A stretch of 64,000 nt of DNA, from the NCBI GenBank assembly GCA_016787755.1, contig JAEUUA010000020.1:62001-126000 (forward strand), given 5' to 3'. The position numbers were made by a program, and so were the translations under genes. Positions 37,877-47,100 of the stretch are shown here, one piece after another. The notes beneath the pieces were generated by a model. That model saw only the letters and a list, made by a program, of their open reading frames with translations, ran no database searches and was not told the origin of the DNA. Position 1 is the first letter of the stretch. Each line of letters begins with the position of its first letter. The DNA comes from Cyclobacteriaceae bacterium (lineage in GTDB: Bacteria > Bacteroidota > Bacteroidia > Cytophagales > Cyclobacteriaceae).

Positions 37877-38970
37877 TTGGCATCTTCGTTATATTTTATG
37901 TCTGTAACTTCCATTTTTAACCAGGTCCAATCTTTATCGTCAAGTTTCCAGGTCGAGGTCATTTTTGCAGGTACTTTTATTCCTTTAAATGTTTTGTAGT
38001 CCAAGATGTTCATTTCCCAATTATATTTTTTTGCGTTAGTTTCGTTGCCTTTGTATCGTAACGCAGAAAATTTTGTAACGTCACCATTTGAATTGAAATA
38101 AAACGTTCCGCTCCCAGAAGTTCCTGTGTAGGTCATTGTCGCCTTTGCTTCGTTCTCGTCTATTTGTTCCCAGGTTATGTATGGACTCAAAGCCAATGAA
38201 GGAAACCAAACCATTTCACCTAAATAACGCTGTAACGTGCCTTCATCCAATTTTTCGCCATGTTCATTAACAATAGTGAATAAGGAATTCATTTTTATCA
38301 GCATTTCACCTTTGCCATCATCAAACTTATCGCGTCCCTGAAAGTTCAACAAACTATTCATTTTTACATCTACTGACCAAATAAATGCAGGATTGTCAAT
38401 GGTGGTTAATTGTTTTGCAGTTGCAGTCATCCAATTGTCTTGCTCTGGTTTCATTTGCATTTCTGCGATTTGAGTGACTTTGCCGTAACTTATAAAAGGC
38501 TTTCCTATTATACCTGAATTTTTCAACCATTTTTTTACTGGCTCGGGTAAATTGCTTAAATCATTTTCATTTAAAGTACTGTTTTCTATGCTTAAATTTT
38601 TATTAAGCAACTGTACCGTCTCTTGCTGAGTGATTTTCTGAAAGCTATAACAGCCAAATGAAACTATTGAAACTGCCAAAATGATAACATTGGGTATAGT
38701 ACCAAACTTTGCGTCTTTCCAAAACAAAATAATCAGTACTTGTGAAAGTACCACTGCAACAAGTCCTATTAGCCAAGCATATTTGGCATTCAATACGTGT
38801 AACACACCATAAGTCAAAAATAGGATTGTTGCAGCCAACCAAACAATTCCCAATGGCTTTGAAATCGGAAGTGTCAATTCCTTCACTTCTTTCAATTCAA
38901 ATCCTTTAACAAATCCAAGCAAGTGGATTAGTCCGTGAAGTAATACAATTATTAAAAAAACAACTTTCAT
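37870..38970 (-). CDS. DUF6544-like membrane protein
   Basis: 366 residues. The N-terminal ~110 residues hold four hydrophobic helices (MKVVFLIIVLLHGLIHLLG). The soluble C-terminal part starts at NLPEPVKKWLKNSGIIGKP and contains TYTGTSGSGTFYFNSNGDVT, the pattern of DUF6544-type proteins of unknown function. The start is 39 nt inside the unit from site C. The stop codon TAA is part of the GTTAGTG core of site B, so the gene ends exactly at the recombination site. It is the only gene of its cassette. Confidence 0.75.
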   Translation of the reverse strand: MKVVFLIIVLLHGLIHLLGFVKGFELKEVKELTLPISKPLGIVWLAATILFLTYGVLHVLNAKYAWLIGLVAVVLSQVLIILFWKDAKFGTIPNVIILAVSIVSFGCYSFQKITQQETVQLLNKNLSIENSTLNENDLSNLPEPVKKWLKNSGIIGKPFISYGKVTQIAEMQMKPEQDNWMTATAKQLTTIDNPAFIWSVDVKMNSLLNFQGRDKFDDGKGEMLIKMNSLFTIVNEHGEKLDEGTLQRYLGEMVWFPSLALSPYITWEQIDENEAKATMTYTGTSGSGTFYFNSNGDVTKFSALRYKGNETNAKKYNWEMNILDYKTFKGIKVPAKMTSTWKLDDKDWTWLKMEVTDIKYNEDANH

Positions 38971-39004
38971 TTTTGTCTGTTATTCATGTGTCGTTTTATG
39001 CTTG

Positions 39005-39139
39005 CCACTATCGGTTTGCGCGTTTAAGAAGTTGTCGATTTCGGAGTACAAAACTGTCAACCAGCACTACACTTGAATAGAAGCGCGAAGATCCAAGTTT
39101 GCACGTCCCCCCGCCAGACGCAAAACCCATGCTATCGGC
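39005..39139 (-). repeat. attC-like site C
   Basis: Conserved centre GATTTCGGAGTACAAAACTGTC and GCGAAGATCCAAGTTTGCACGTC. The outer cores are altered (CACTATCGG left, GCTATCGGC right). The inner stem is weak: CCCCCCGCCAGACGCAAAACCC is clear only on the right. It is probably a degenerate site. A short ORF reading through it (39,008-39,214) begins after the hydrolase and may be a truncated gene, MDLEKPFYEIDHWVIKA. Confidence 0.7.
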
Positions 39140-39223
39140 TGCCGCTTTTATCACCCAATGATCTATCTCATAAAAAGGTTTCTCTAAGTCCATAATGAAT
39201 TCACTTATCTGCATTCATTTTAA

Positions 39224-40141
39224 TTACGTATAGATAAATTTTCGGATACTATCAGCATGCTCTTGTGTGTTTTCTAGAAAAGTAAGGTGTCCAGAATCTG
39301 GAAATAGTTTTGAGAATTTTGGGTTTAGCTGCTTGACCAAATTGTCAAACATCTCAGGTTTGCAAAAAGTATCGTCTTCACCCCACAAAATACAGAGTTC
39401 ATTTTTGATTTGTTTAAGTTCATTCCAACTGAATTCGATTTTACTATCTTCTCCCTTATGTGATTTAATAATAGAATACTGGCCCCAATCATTTTTAAAA
39501 CCATTGGTATGTATAGCCATTTGTAAAGAATATTCCCACATTATTTCCGGAAATAGATTTTGCTTAATGCTTTTGTCATGCCCCATTCTTTTAAAGTTTT
39601 TGATCACTTCTTCCTTATTCAGTTTCATGTTTTTCAGAACCATTTTATTGAACCAGGAATACGACATGAGTTTAGCAAACAAATTGAATTTCATCCCGGG
39701 CACAGATCCGGGCATTCCATCCAGTATAATTTTGTTTACCTTCTCTCCGTGGTAATAAGCATAGGCAAGTGTGAAATATCCGCCCAAAGAATTACCTATG
39801 ATATTGATTTTGGGAATTCCAAGGTGATTAACCACTCCATCGATGGTTTCACTTGCAAATTTCCGAAACGGCATTTTAGAATAATCAGGGTCTTCAGACA
39901 GTCCAGTGCCAGGCCTATCTAACAATATGCATCTAAAGTCGGGCAACAAAGCAGCAAGAGAAACCCAGGTACTACCGGATGATGTATCACCAGCTACAAA
40001 GAGAAGGGGTTCTCCATGCCCACATTCTATTATCCTTACTTGAGAACCAATAGCAGGAATGTAAATATTTGAAGATACTCCTGTCAGATTATAGTAATGA
40101 AAGAGTTTTTTCTCTGCTTGTAAGTATAATTCTGCATGCAT
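39224..40141 (-). CDS. Alpha/beta hydrolase
   Basis: 305 residues. The oxyanion/strand region is PLLFVAGDTSSGSTWVSLA, the nucleophile elbow is INIIGNSLGGYFTLA (Ser), the acid is in CILWGEDDTFCKPE (Asp) and the His in FPDSGHLTFLEN. It has the fold of esterase/lipase-like enzymes such as haloalkane dehalogenase relatives. Its substrate is unknown. It is the main gene of the cassette between sites C and D, starting 43 nt inside. Confidence 0.85.
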   Translation of the reverse strand: MHAELYLQAEKKLFHYYNLTGVSSNIYIPAIGSQVRIIECGHGEPLLFVAGDTSSGSTWVSLAALLPDFRCILLDRPGTGLSEDPDYSKMPFRKFASETIDGVVNHLGIPKINIIGNSLGGYFTLAYAYYHGEKVNKIILDGMPGSVPGMKFNLFAKLMSYSWFNKMVLKNMKLNKEEVIKNFKRMGHDKSIKQNLFPEIMWEYSLQMAIHTNGFKNDWGQYSIIKSHKGEDSKIEFSWNELKQIKNELCILWGEDDTFCKPEMFDNLVKQLNPKFSKLFPDSGHLTFLENTQEHADSIRKFIYT

Positions 40142-40179
40142 ATACTCGTTTTGAGTTGCTTTTAACTAATTAAGATTGC

Positions 40180-40310
40180 CGGTAACGTTTTCGGGCTTGG
40201 CGAAGGTGGCGATTTCGGAGCACTTCACTGTCAACCCGCACAAAAGTTTGATAGTAGCACTCAGCTTCAATTTTGCACGTCACCGCCAATTGCGGCAACA
40301 CGCTGTTAGC
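40180..40310 (-). repeat. attC-like site D
   Basis: Outer cores are GGTAACG (left) and CTGTTAGC (right). The inner stems are TTGGCGAAGGTGGCG (left) with CACCGCCAATTGCGGCAA (right). Centre GATTTCGGAGCACTTCACTGTC. Confidence 0.85.
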
Positions 40311-40345
40311 AGCTGTTATTCTATTTCGTGTCGTGTTGTTTGTCA

Positions 40346-40579
40346 TTATAGGTTTAATAAAATGCCTGCAAGTTGTTTAGTATTTTTACGTTCAAGAAAA
40401 GCCGAAAAAATTGTTATAACAGTCGCAGCGATTACAGGCGAAACCATCAAGTTGCGTATAGAATTGACAAGTTGCTGCTGCTAGTTGTTTGGATTTAGTC
40501 CCATCCAAATACCAAAACTTGTCCCGGCAAGAAGAGCCGCTAAAATTAGATTTACAAAGCGAATGTATGTTACTGCCAT
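40346..40579 (-). pseudogene. Decayed DUF1772-like (anthrone oxygenase-type) membrane protein
   Basis: From ATG 40579 the minus strand reads RFVNLILAALLAGTSFGIW, then MGLNPNN and an in-frame TAG. The same frame continues with QQQLVNSIRNLMVSP and VIAATVITIFSAFLERKN to a TAA at 40,346. This is the beginning of a DUF1772 protein with an internal deletion around the TAG and a missing C-terminal half. It lies directly after the ABM-like gene within the same cassette. Confidence 0.65.
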
Positions 40580-40589
40580 AATTAGGAAT

Positions 40590-40874
40590 TTATAATTCTT
40601 TTTCTTCGACAACATTCAGAATTCTGGTCTGTGGTCCGAAAATAATTTTGCCGTCAATGTTGCCGAAAATTCTGTTTAAGGCTACCCGAGTGGATTGAGC
40701 TTGCTCCAAGTTGTCAAAATCAAGGTCTATAACTATGAAAAAGTCATCATCATCAGGTTTGTAAACACGATACCTCTTAACACCTGATTGCTTTCTATTT
40801 ACCGGGTCGCTGTCGAATGCTTTTTTCCATCCGTCAAAGGATGCAATTTTGTGTTCAATTCTGAGTGTCACCAT
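40590..40874 (-). CDS. ABM-like small protein
   Basis: 94 residues. A ferredoxin-like beta-alpha-beta fold is suggested by VTLRIEHKIASFDGWKKAFD, RYRVYKPDDDDFFIVIDLDF and NLEQAQSTRVALNRIFG. This is the pattern of antibiotic-biosynthesis-monooxygenase (ABM)-superfamily proteins, which include small oxygenases and binding proteins. It is upstream of the DUF1772 remnant in the same cassette; the two kinds of gene are often neighbours in detoxification contexts. Confidence 0.65.
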   Translation of the reverse strand: MVTLRIEHKIASFDGWKKAFDSDPVNRKQSGVKRYRVYKPDDDDFFIVIDLDFDNLEQAQSTRVALNRIFGNIDGKIIFGPQTRILNVVEEKEL

Positions 40875-40965
40875 ATTTCAATTATTTGGAGTTCATTTTG
40901 TCCGCTTAAATTTCGAAAAAAAAATTTAATCAGTTTCATGTTTGTGGTGTTGCCCAAAAATGGTA

Positions 40966-41070
40966 GCTAACGGTTTGTGGGTTTAAGAAGTTGGTGATTT
41001 CGGAGCACAAAACTGTCTGCCACGACAGAACTTGATACGAAGCACAAAACTTCATTTAACCACTGAACCG
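40966..41070 (-). repeat. Half attC-like site E
   Basis: The left core GCTAACGG and centre GATTTCGGAGCACAAAACTGTC are intact. The right stem and right core are missing. Instead the site runs straight into the coding sequence of the DUF4259-like gene. Confidence 0.75.
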
Positions 41071-41251
41071 CAGATAAAGCAATCCAAAAGATTGAAGATT
41101 CTTCAGAGTCATTTAAGGTGTCCTTATATTCATCAATAAGTTCTTTAGATGCTTCAATAGGACTTTTTCCAAATCCAATCTTAATACGAAATTCGTTTCT
41201 AATGTCTGCTGCTAAATCATCTGAAAATATTGATGTTCCCCAGGTTCCCAT
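40967..41251 (-). pseudogene. DUF4259-like gene truncated by the site E fusion
   Basis: The N-terminal ~66 residues (MGTWGTSIFSDDLAADIRNE to IFWIALSAVQW) match DUF4259, which is normally longer and has no known activity. After SAVQW the frame enters the interior of hairpin site E and adds about 28 residues of site-derived sequence (FVLRNHQLLKPTNR) before stopping in the core TAG. A deletion between gene and site is the simplest explanation. The start is 23 nt inside the unit from site F. Confidence 0.7.
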
Positions 41252-41270
41252 GATTATTTTTTTAATGGTG

Positions 41271-41401
41271 CATAACGTTTTGCGACTTTGCGAAGAAGCG
41301 GATTTTTAGCACTAAAGTTCATTCGGAGAACTGAACTTCCACCTTGCACAAATGTGTCTGCGAAGCACGGAACCCCCGCTATCGCAAACCCCTTGTTAGT
41401 G
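41271..41401 (-). repeat. attC-like site F
   Basis: Outer cores are CATAACG (left) and TTGTTAGTGG (right). The inner stem has TTTGCGAAGAAGCGG (left) with CCCGCTATCGCAAA (right). The centre has GCGAAGCACGGAACC, shared with G, H and I. Confidence 0.85.
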
Positions 41402-41476
41402 GTTCGTGCTACTCTGTCAATGCAGTCTGACTTAATTGGTTTTTCATAAACTTGTTTGAATATATGTTTCACTATT

Positions 41477-42019
41477 TTAGAACGAAGCATTGTGGTCTTT
41501 AAGCGACTTCACTTTAGGTTTGATAAATAATCTTGCAATAGCTGCAAACATCTTGAATATGGTGCCCGCTGCACCGGCAAACTTGTATTGTCCGGGAATT
41601 TGGTTGAGCAAATAGTCAAAATCAACTAACATCTGAAAACCCGGTTTATTGGGATTAGCTTGACTGTTTATTATTTCAAACCCTTGCACCAAGACATATT
41701 CAATGTCAAGTGCAGGTTTATATGTCGCTCTGAACTTTGTCTCTCTGTCAAGTGGATTTGAAAAGGTGTGTGCCGTGTTTGCTGAAACATTAAAACTTTG
41801 TCCTTCTTCAAGAACAATTTTCTTGCCTTGAGCCGAAAGTTCAAGTTTTCCTTCAATAACTTCAAAAATTTCATCTTGCAATGGATGAATGTGTGGTGGT
41901 GGACCATCTTTTCCAGCTGGAATAGTGCAGATAATTTCCGTAAAAGCACCTTGAGTGTCTTTACTTGTCTTTACAAAGGTGATTGTTTCACCACTCGATT
42001 TTTCTGTTATCGATTTCAT
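41477..42019 (-). CDS. Cupin domain protein
   Basis: About 180 residues from ATG 42019 (MKSITEKSSGETITF); an upstream in-frame Met at 42,127 lies at the unit end and is not credible. The cupin motifs are HIHPLQDEIFEVIEGKLEL (two His and Glu ligands) and SFNVSANTAHTFSN (distal His). C-terminal residues include a hydrophobic segment (QIPGQYKFAGAAGTIFKMF). It is a single cupin of the quercetinase/germin-like type with unassigned function. It is the only gene of its cassette. Confidence 0.8.
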   Translation of the reverse strand: MKSITEKSSGETITFVKTSKDTQGAFTEIICTIPAGKDGPPPHIHPLQDEIFEVIEGKLELSAQGKKIVLEEGQSFNVSANTAHTFSNPLDRETKFRATYKPALDIEYVLVQGFEIINSQANPNKPGFQMLVDFDYLLNQIPGQYKFAGAAGTIFKMFAAIARLFIKPKVKSLKDHNASF

Positions 42020-42129
42020 TTTGCTTTTATTTGATGTGCTTACTCTAACGATTTTCAGCTTTCTCGTGTGCAAATTTTTCTGTTCGTTTCTTGCAGTCGG
42101 TTTGGAGTTCGCACAGTCCCCAAGCATGA

Positions 42130-42260
42130 GGCATAACGTTTGTGTTTGCGCAGTGGTGGCTTATCGAAGCCGCGTCCTGTCCACGTGCACAAACTTTATA
42201 AAATAAATATACTTCATACCTTGATGTCACGCCACCATTGCGCAAACATTTTGTTGCCAG
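42130..42260 (-). repeat. attC-like site G
   Basis: Outer cores are GCATAACG (left) and TTGTTGCCAG (right). The inner stems are nearly perfect: TTTGCGCAGTGGTGGC (left) with GCCACCATTGCGCAAA (right). Confidence 0.88.
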
Positions 42261-42267
42261 TAGTGCA

Positions 42268-43266
42268 TCAGTCCGCCCCTTTGTATGAAACCACATAAAA
42301 TCTCTGATTAAGATTAATCTTTGTCGGGTGTGTGCGTTTCCAATTTTCAAATCCTTCAAAGTCCAACGTTATTTCATTTGGAACTATCATAATCATGCTA
42401 AATTGTTCCATAACGAACTCCTCTAGAAAACCTGCACTAATTATCTCATTTAATTCATTTAGGTAGTCAGTCGTACTTTGTTGTCTGTTCCATTTTTGTC
42501 TCTTCTCAAATTGAACAAATTCTTTTAGGGACTCTACCTGAAGTCCAAGGTACAGGTCTGGAAATCCGGCAGCTCGTTCTAATGAGTCAACATTGTCAAG
42601 GGCCCAACCTATTTTCTTATAAGCACTCCCCATTGCAGAGCCAAGCATTAACGAGTCTCTAAAAGCGGCTTTGGCGAAATAAACACTTGCCTTAGAGTCC
42701 AACGGAAAAAGTTTTACAAGTCGTGTTGGTTGAAATGATTCTAAAACGTCTCTCTCAAGTATATTTATTTGTGTTGTGTCAAGGGAATTAGATGTGATTC
42801 GAATCTTAAAAAACCATTGTCCACATTCAAAGAGAGTTAATTGCGTCTTTGGCTCGTCTGGGCTGATTGCAGTAAACCCGTTAATTTTATATCCATCCTT
42901 TTTGAAGAATTTGTATCCTTGTTGTGCATGAAGTCCACTTTTTGATACGTTTGCAATGTCCTGCATTGCTTGTAAATATTGATTTCTCAGACGTCCTTCA
43001 CTTCCTTCTCCAGCGGGATATAAGTAAATGGAAAGTGTCGTCTGTCCGCTCTTATAGGTTGAACTAATATTCTCCTTCTTTTTGTCAAACGAATGAACAC
43101 CTTGTCTTTGGTAAGAACCTATATTCTCTGGAAACTCAGTCATTGTCCGTGAGTGAACATATGTCCCCTTAACTTTTAATTGTTTTGGTTGTCCAAGTGT
43201 CTGGCCGTAACTTATTTGTCCAAGTACAAAAAGTAAAATTATTGATGTCCCTATTTTTCTTGTCAT
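42268..43266 (-). CDS. Secreted hypothetical protein
   Basis: About 332 residues from ATG 43266 (MTRKIGTSIILLFVLGQ); earlier Mets lie inside the recombination core. A signal peptide ends near SYG-Q. The body has PAGEGSEGRLRNQYLQAMQD, FFKIRITSNSLDTTQINILE and a helical end. No family recognised. It is probably periplasmic. It is the only gene of the cassette between sites G and H, and its stop is only a few nt from site G's right core. Confidence 0.6.
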   Translation of the reverse strand: MTRKIGTSIILLFVLGQISYGQTLGQPKQLKVKGTYVHSRTMTEFPENIGSYQRQGVHSFDKKKENISSTYKSGQTTLSIYLYPAGEGSEGRLRNQYLQAMQDIANVSKSGLHAQQGYKFFKKDGYKINGFTAISPDEPKTQLTLFECGQWFFKIRITSNSLDTTQINILERDVLESFQPTRLVKLFPLDSKASVYFAKAAFRDSLMLGSAMGSAYKKIGWALDNVDSLERAAGFPDLYLGLQVESLKEFVQFEKRQKWNRQQSTTDYLNELNEIISAGFLEEFVMEQFSMIMIVPNEITLDFEGFENWKRTHPTKINLNQRFYVVSYKGAD

Positions 43267-43299
43267 TGTTTCGAAGACGAATTTTTTTTGATGCATTAC

Positions 43300-43434
43300 T
43301 GGCAACGTTACTCGGGCTTGTTTCAGGCAGGGATTTGAAAATCAAAACTTGAATCGAAGCTCCGCACTTCAATTATGCAAAAAATTGTCTTACGAAGCAC
43401 CAAAACCCTGCTTGAACAAGACCGATGTTAGGGC
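43300..43434 (-). repeat. attC-like site H
   Basis: Outer cores are GGCAACG (left) and GTTAGGG (right). The inner stem is CTTGTTTCAGGCAGGG (left) with CCCTGCTTGAACAAG (right). The centre has ACGAAGCACCAAAACC. Confidence 0.88.
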
Positions 43435-43447
43435 AAGTAGATTTTCT

Positions 43448-43873
43448 TTATTTTCTGAATTTATACCTTAGTCCCCATGAACTTTGAATGATTATGTCAT
43501 TCTCGAAATCAAATGTTGGTTGAATTTCGATATGAAAAGAAAACTTGTCAAATTTTTCAAATGGTGTAAATTGAATGCCGATTGGAACTACAATCCCGTT
43601 GAAGTAATTTGCAACTCCGCCTATTCCAGCATAAATGTTATGTTTCTCTTTGTTAACAATGTTGTAGCAAATAACCAATTCAGGAGTCAAATTATTAATT
43701 GTTGTATTGCTATAAAGTCTTATTTCACTCCATACTTTTTCGGAAAAGTTGTAGCTAAAACCAATCTTTGAAAGTGAGGAGTTATAATACGAAACACTCA
43801 CTTGAGAAAATCCCTTGTTGTAAAATGAAGTCAAGATGAAAATGGTTAATCCAATTTTTGTTATTTTTTTCAT
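43448..43873 (-). CDS. Small outer-membrane-like hypothetical protein
   Basis: 141 residues. The signal peptide ends at NKGFSQ. The mature part alternates residues in beta style (VSYYNSSLSKIGFSYNFSEK, IYAGIGGVANYFNGIVVPIG) and ends in SSWGLRYKFRK, an aromatic-rich terminal strand. A small beta-barrel is the best guess. It occupies the cassette between sites H and I. Confidence 0.55.
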   Translation of the reverse strand: MKKITKIGLTIFILTSFYNKGFSQVSVSYYNSSLSKIGFSYNFSEKVWSEIRLYSNTTINNLTPELVICYNIVNKEKHNIYAGIGGVANYFNGIVVPIGIQFTPFEKFDKFSFHIEIQPTFDFENDIIIQSSWGLRYKFRK

Positions 43874-43922
43874 AATTAATTATTAAAAGAGTTTGTTTTA
43901 ATTGTCTCTTATTTTTTCTATT

Positions 43923-44060
43923 TGCCCTAACGGTTCTCAGCTATACGCAGGCAGGGATTTTAACCACTGAACGTCCTACGAAGAACTGAACTTTAAATTT
44001 ACTACTTACCTGTCCTACGAAGCACGAAACCCCTGCTTGCGTATAGGTGATGTTACCGCC
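43923..44060 (-). repeat. attC-like site I
   Basis: Outer cores are CCCTAACG (left) and TGTTACCGCC (right). The inner stem is CTATACGCAGGCAGGG (left) with CCCTGCTTGCGTATAG (right), the strongest of the set. The centre has CCTACGAAGCACGAAACC. Confidence 0.9.
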
Positions 44061-44120
44061 TAGTGCTTCTTTTTCTTCGTCCGTTTTTCGGTCAGTCGTG
44101 CGGTTGGGCAGACACTCTCT

Positions 44121-44163
44121 TTGCCAAGTTTTGGCTTGTGTGTCGGCTTGTGCGACTTGGCAA
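44121..44163 (-). terminator. Hairpin downstream of the STAND operon
   Basis: TTGCCAAG (44121-44128) and CTTGGCAA (44156-44163) form a perfect 8-bp stem with a 27-nt loop in an unusually GT-rich stretch just after the stop at 44,191. It could be a terminator; the loop is long and there is no U-tract. Confidence 0.4.
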
Positions 44164-44190
44164 TGTGTGTGGCTGTGAAGTGTCAGCATA

Positions 44191-47100
44191 TTAATATCGT
44201 TCTAAAAATCTTCTCTGTCGTTCCCAATCCCCACTCTTTAAACAATATTCAATTTGCTCGTTTAAGTATTTTTTAATTGGAATTAATTTTATTCCAACTG
44301 TTGACTTCTCAACGATTGAAAGAATATTTCTCCAATCAGCCATTTCAATATCTGCAAGTATCACATTGCCAGAACCACTTGTTCCGTTTCCTCGCCACCA
44401 AATCTTTGAGAAGATTTCTCTGTCCTGACTTAATGATAAAAACAACAACAATATTTCGTCAAACATTTCCCTCATTGAATGTCTCACTATGTCAACAATT
44501 ACATTCATTTTATTTGAATCTGAAAAATTTATTTTGCAATAATCAAGAAGAAAGTTCTTTGCTCTTTCTTGCATTTCACCTTGCAAATTTCTGAAAAATG
44601 AATTGCAGAAGTGATCAAGAATACCAAAGTATGGCTCTTTTTGAATTACCAAATCAAAAACATCTTTCAATACATCTTCAATATTTTCTACCTGCCAAAC
44701 AAATCCTAAATTTTTATGGTCGCTTGAAATTCCAAAAGGTTTTTCTGCATATAAACTGTTTACATACTCAATTAGGAATTTGGAATCCTTCTTCAAAATA
44801 TTTAAGAAACCTTTTCCCTCGTAGTCAAAGTGATTATGAATTTTATCCTGCTGCAGATATGCTTTCTTGATAAGTTCAATGTCGTCACCCAATTGGTCAA
44901 AGTGAGTGCTAAAAAAGTCCATCCAAACCTGTAATCGTGTTCCTTCCTTTTCATTCTTCTCAACAATGGTTCTCAAAATAATTTGAAACAAGTTTGGTTC
45001 AAGTGTTAAGAATCTTTGAAGTCGGTCAAAGTGAATAGTGTTTGCTTCATTCATGTTGCTTACAGTATTTACCAATGCCTGAACATATTCCTTTGTCAGC
45101 AAGGAATCATCTATGTAGTCATAAAATGAAAGCTCCCAAAGTCCTTTATAAAGAAATTCCTGTTGATGTAATATTCCCCAAATTCTGTTTGCTTGGTCTT
45201 TTGTCTTCAAATGATTTCTAAAAACAACTCTTGGGGTATAATTTGCTTCGTTGTTTTTTTCAATTACTTCAATCAACAATAAACAACCTAACTCAAAATT
45301 CTTTGAGCAGTTTTCATCAATAACATGGTCAAGAGTTGTATTGTAATTCCATTCATTTTTTGATGCCTTTTTCAAGTAAGTAAAAATGTTGTAGAACTCT
45401 TTTACTTCGGCAGCATTCTTAAACACAAATGAACTTCTGATTTCTGCTTCTTTTAATTTTTCATATTCTCTGTAATCGTCAAACTCATACATTTCTTTAT
45501 CTCTTAACCTGTCCCAATCAATCTTGAGGAATATTTCGTAGGTTGGATTTCTAAACTTGTGGGTTAAGGATGTGAAAGAAGGATGCGAAACAGAATTTCT
45601 TTTGCACCACCTGATTTGGTCTTGAACATACCTACAATGCTCAAAAGAATCTTTGCTCAAATGCTTCTCAATAATTTCAATCAAGAATGGTACATCAAAT
45701 TCCATTAATTCTTTTGTTACATCAGGTCTCACATTGGAATAGTTCAACAATAGATTAAATGATTCATTTTGGTTTTTCTCAAAGTCCTGCTCAACCGCAT
45801 TCCAAATTCTTTGTCTGAAATTCTGAATCGGTGGGATATTTGGAATAGGGAAGTCATACCAATAAAATGAATGATTTCTTCCACCTCTTGTGTGATGAAA
45901 CTTGAAAGACAAAAATGTTTTTGAAAGTTCATAAAAAACTGCTGTAAAAAGAGTATCACCTTTACTTAAACCATCAAGTAGGATTTGATACAAAATAATC
46001 TGTCTCTCAAATCTGTATTGAGTTTGGTCTTCTCTGTCAAATGTTAGTTGCTCTCTGATTTTGTGAATCCATTCGGGTAAATGTTCTGGTTTCTTTCTTG
46101 TGTATTCAAAACCAAGTTCAATAACATCTTTCAAATTATTGGGGAAGCGTAAGAACTCACCAAGCAATTCAATAATATTATTCTTGCTGTACGAAAAAGC
46201 ATTGTTTTCATATGTAACTTCATACTTTAAAGTTGTTACTGTTGGAAATGCCTCGGTAATATTGAAAATAAACTCCAAAGTTTCTGTTTGAAGATAATAC
46301 CAAAATGTTGAAAGGAACTTAAAAGCTTTTTCTTCTTCGGTTTTTATTCCTCTCCAATGGCTCTGCAAGAATGGTTGTAGTTTGTCCATTACATTCTTAA
46401 CGCCAAATGTATTGTTGGCAGGAATCACACAATCTTTAAAACGGTTGCTGTTGCTGTCAAAATATTTATTCAATAGCGTTTCAAACGAAAGCAAATTGTC
46501 TTTGATAAATGACTTATAAAAAAAATAAGTTGAAAGATTTTGCTCTGGAATTTTTACATGTTCAAATTGAATCTCAACTAATTCCAACTTATCCAACTTA
46601 TCAATTACGTCAATGAACTCTGAATAATCAATTCCAAAATTGTTAAGAATTGAAGTTGTGATTTCTCTATTCTTATATGGAATCGTATAGAAGAAAGCAA
46701 TTAAACCAAGGCATTTAATATTTAAGGCATTTGCAAATTCGCCATCGTCTTTTATGAAAGTTGAAAAGTAATTTTCAAACAAATCGGAAACATCTTGCAG
46801 AACATATATGTTTTGATGTGCCTTAGAAAGCAAAGCTGTCATGATTGCAAGCCTTGGGTTACCGTCTGCAATGCGAACAATTTCCTTATGGTAATCTTGA
46901 TTTAAAATTTCAAATGGCTGTGCCTTGATAATATCAATAATCTGTACGTCTGTAAATTTTGCTAAGTCAAGCCTTCTTGGTGAAAATTCTTGGCATAGAA
47001 TGCCAATTTCTTGAAAGGCATAATCCCTGACTGTAATTATGATTTTTAATTTTCCTTTTCTTGTTGCTTTGTAAAATCCTGTTATCTGACTGAAAGCATC

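Noticed and set aside
39008..39214. 68-residue frame ending in site C
   Set aside because: The last half is site-encoded (VDSFVLRNRQLLKRANR-like, as in site E). The first ~25 residues might be a truncated gene, but nothing recognisable remains.
40176..40484. Plus-strand open frame
   Set aside because: It overlaps site D and the DUF1772 remnant on the other strand; no homology or start signal.
43941..44189. Open frame on the minus strand through site I
   Set aside because: It reads across the hairpin and has no coding character; it only exists because the site is free of stops in that frame.
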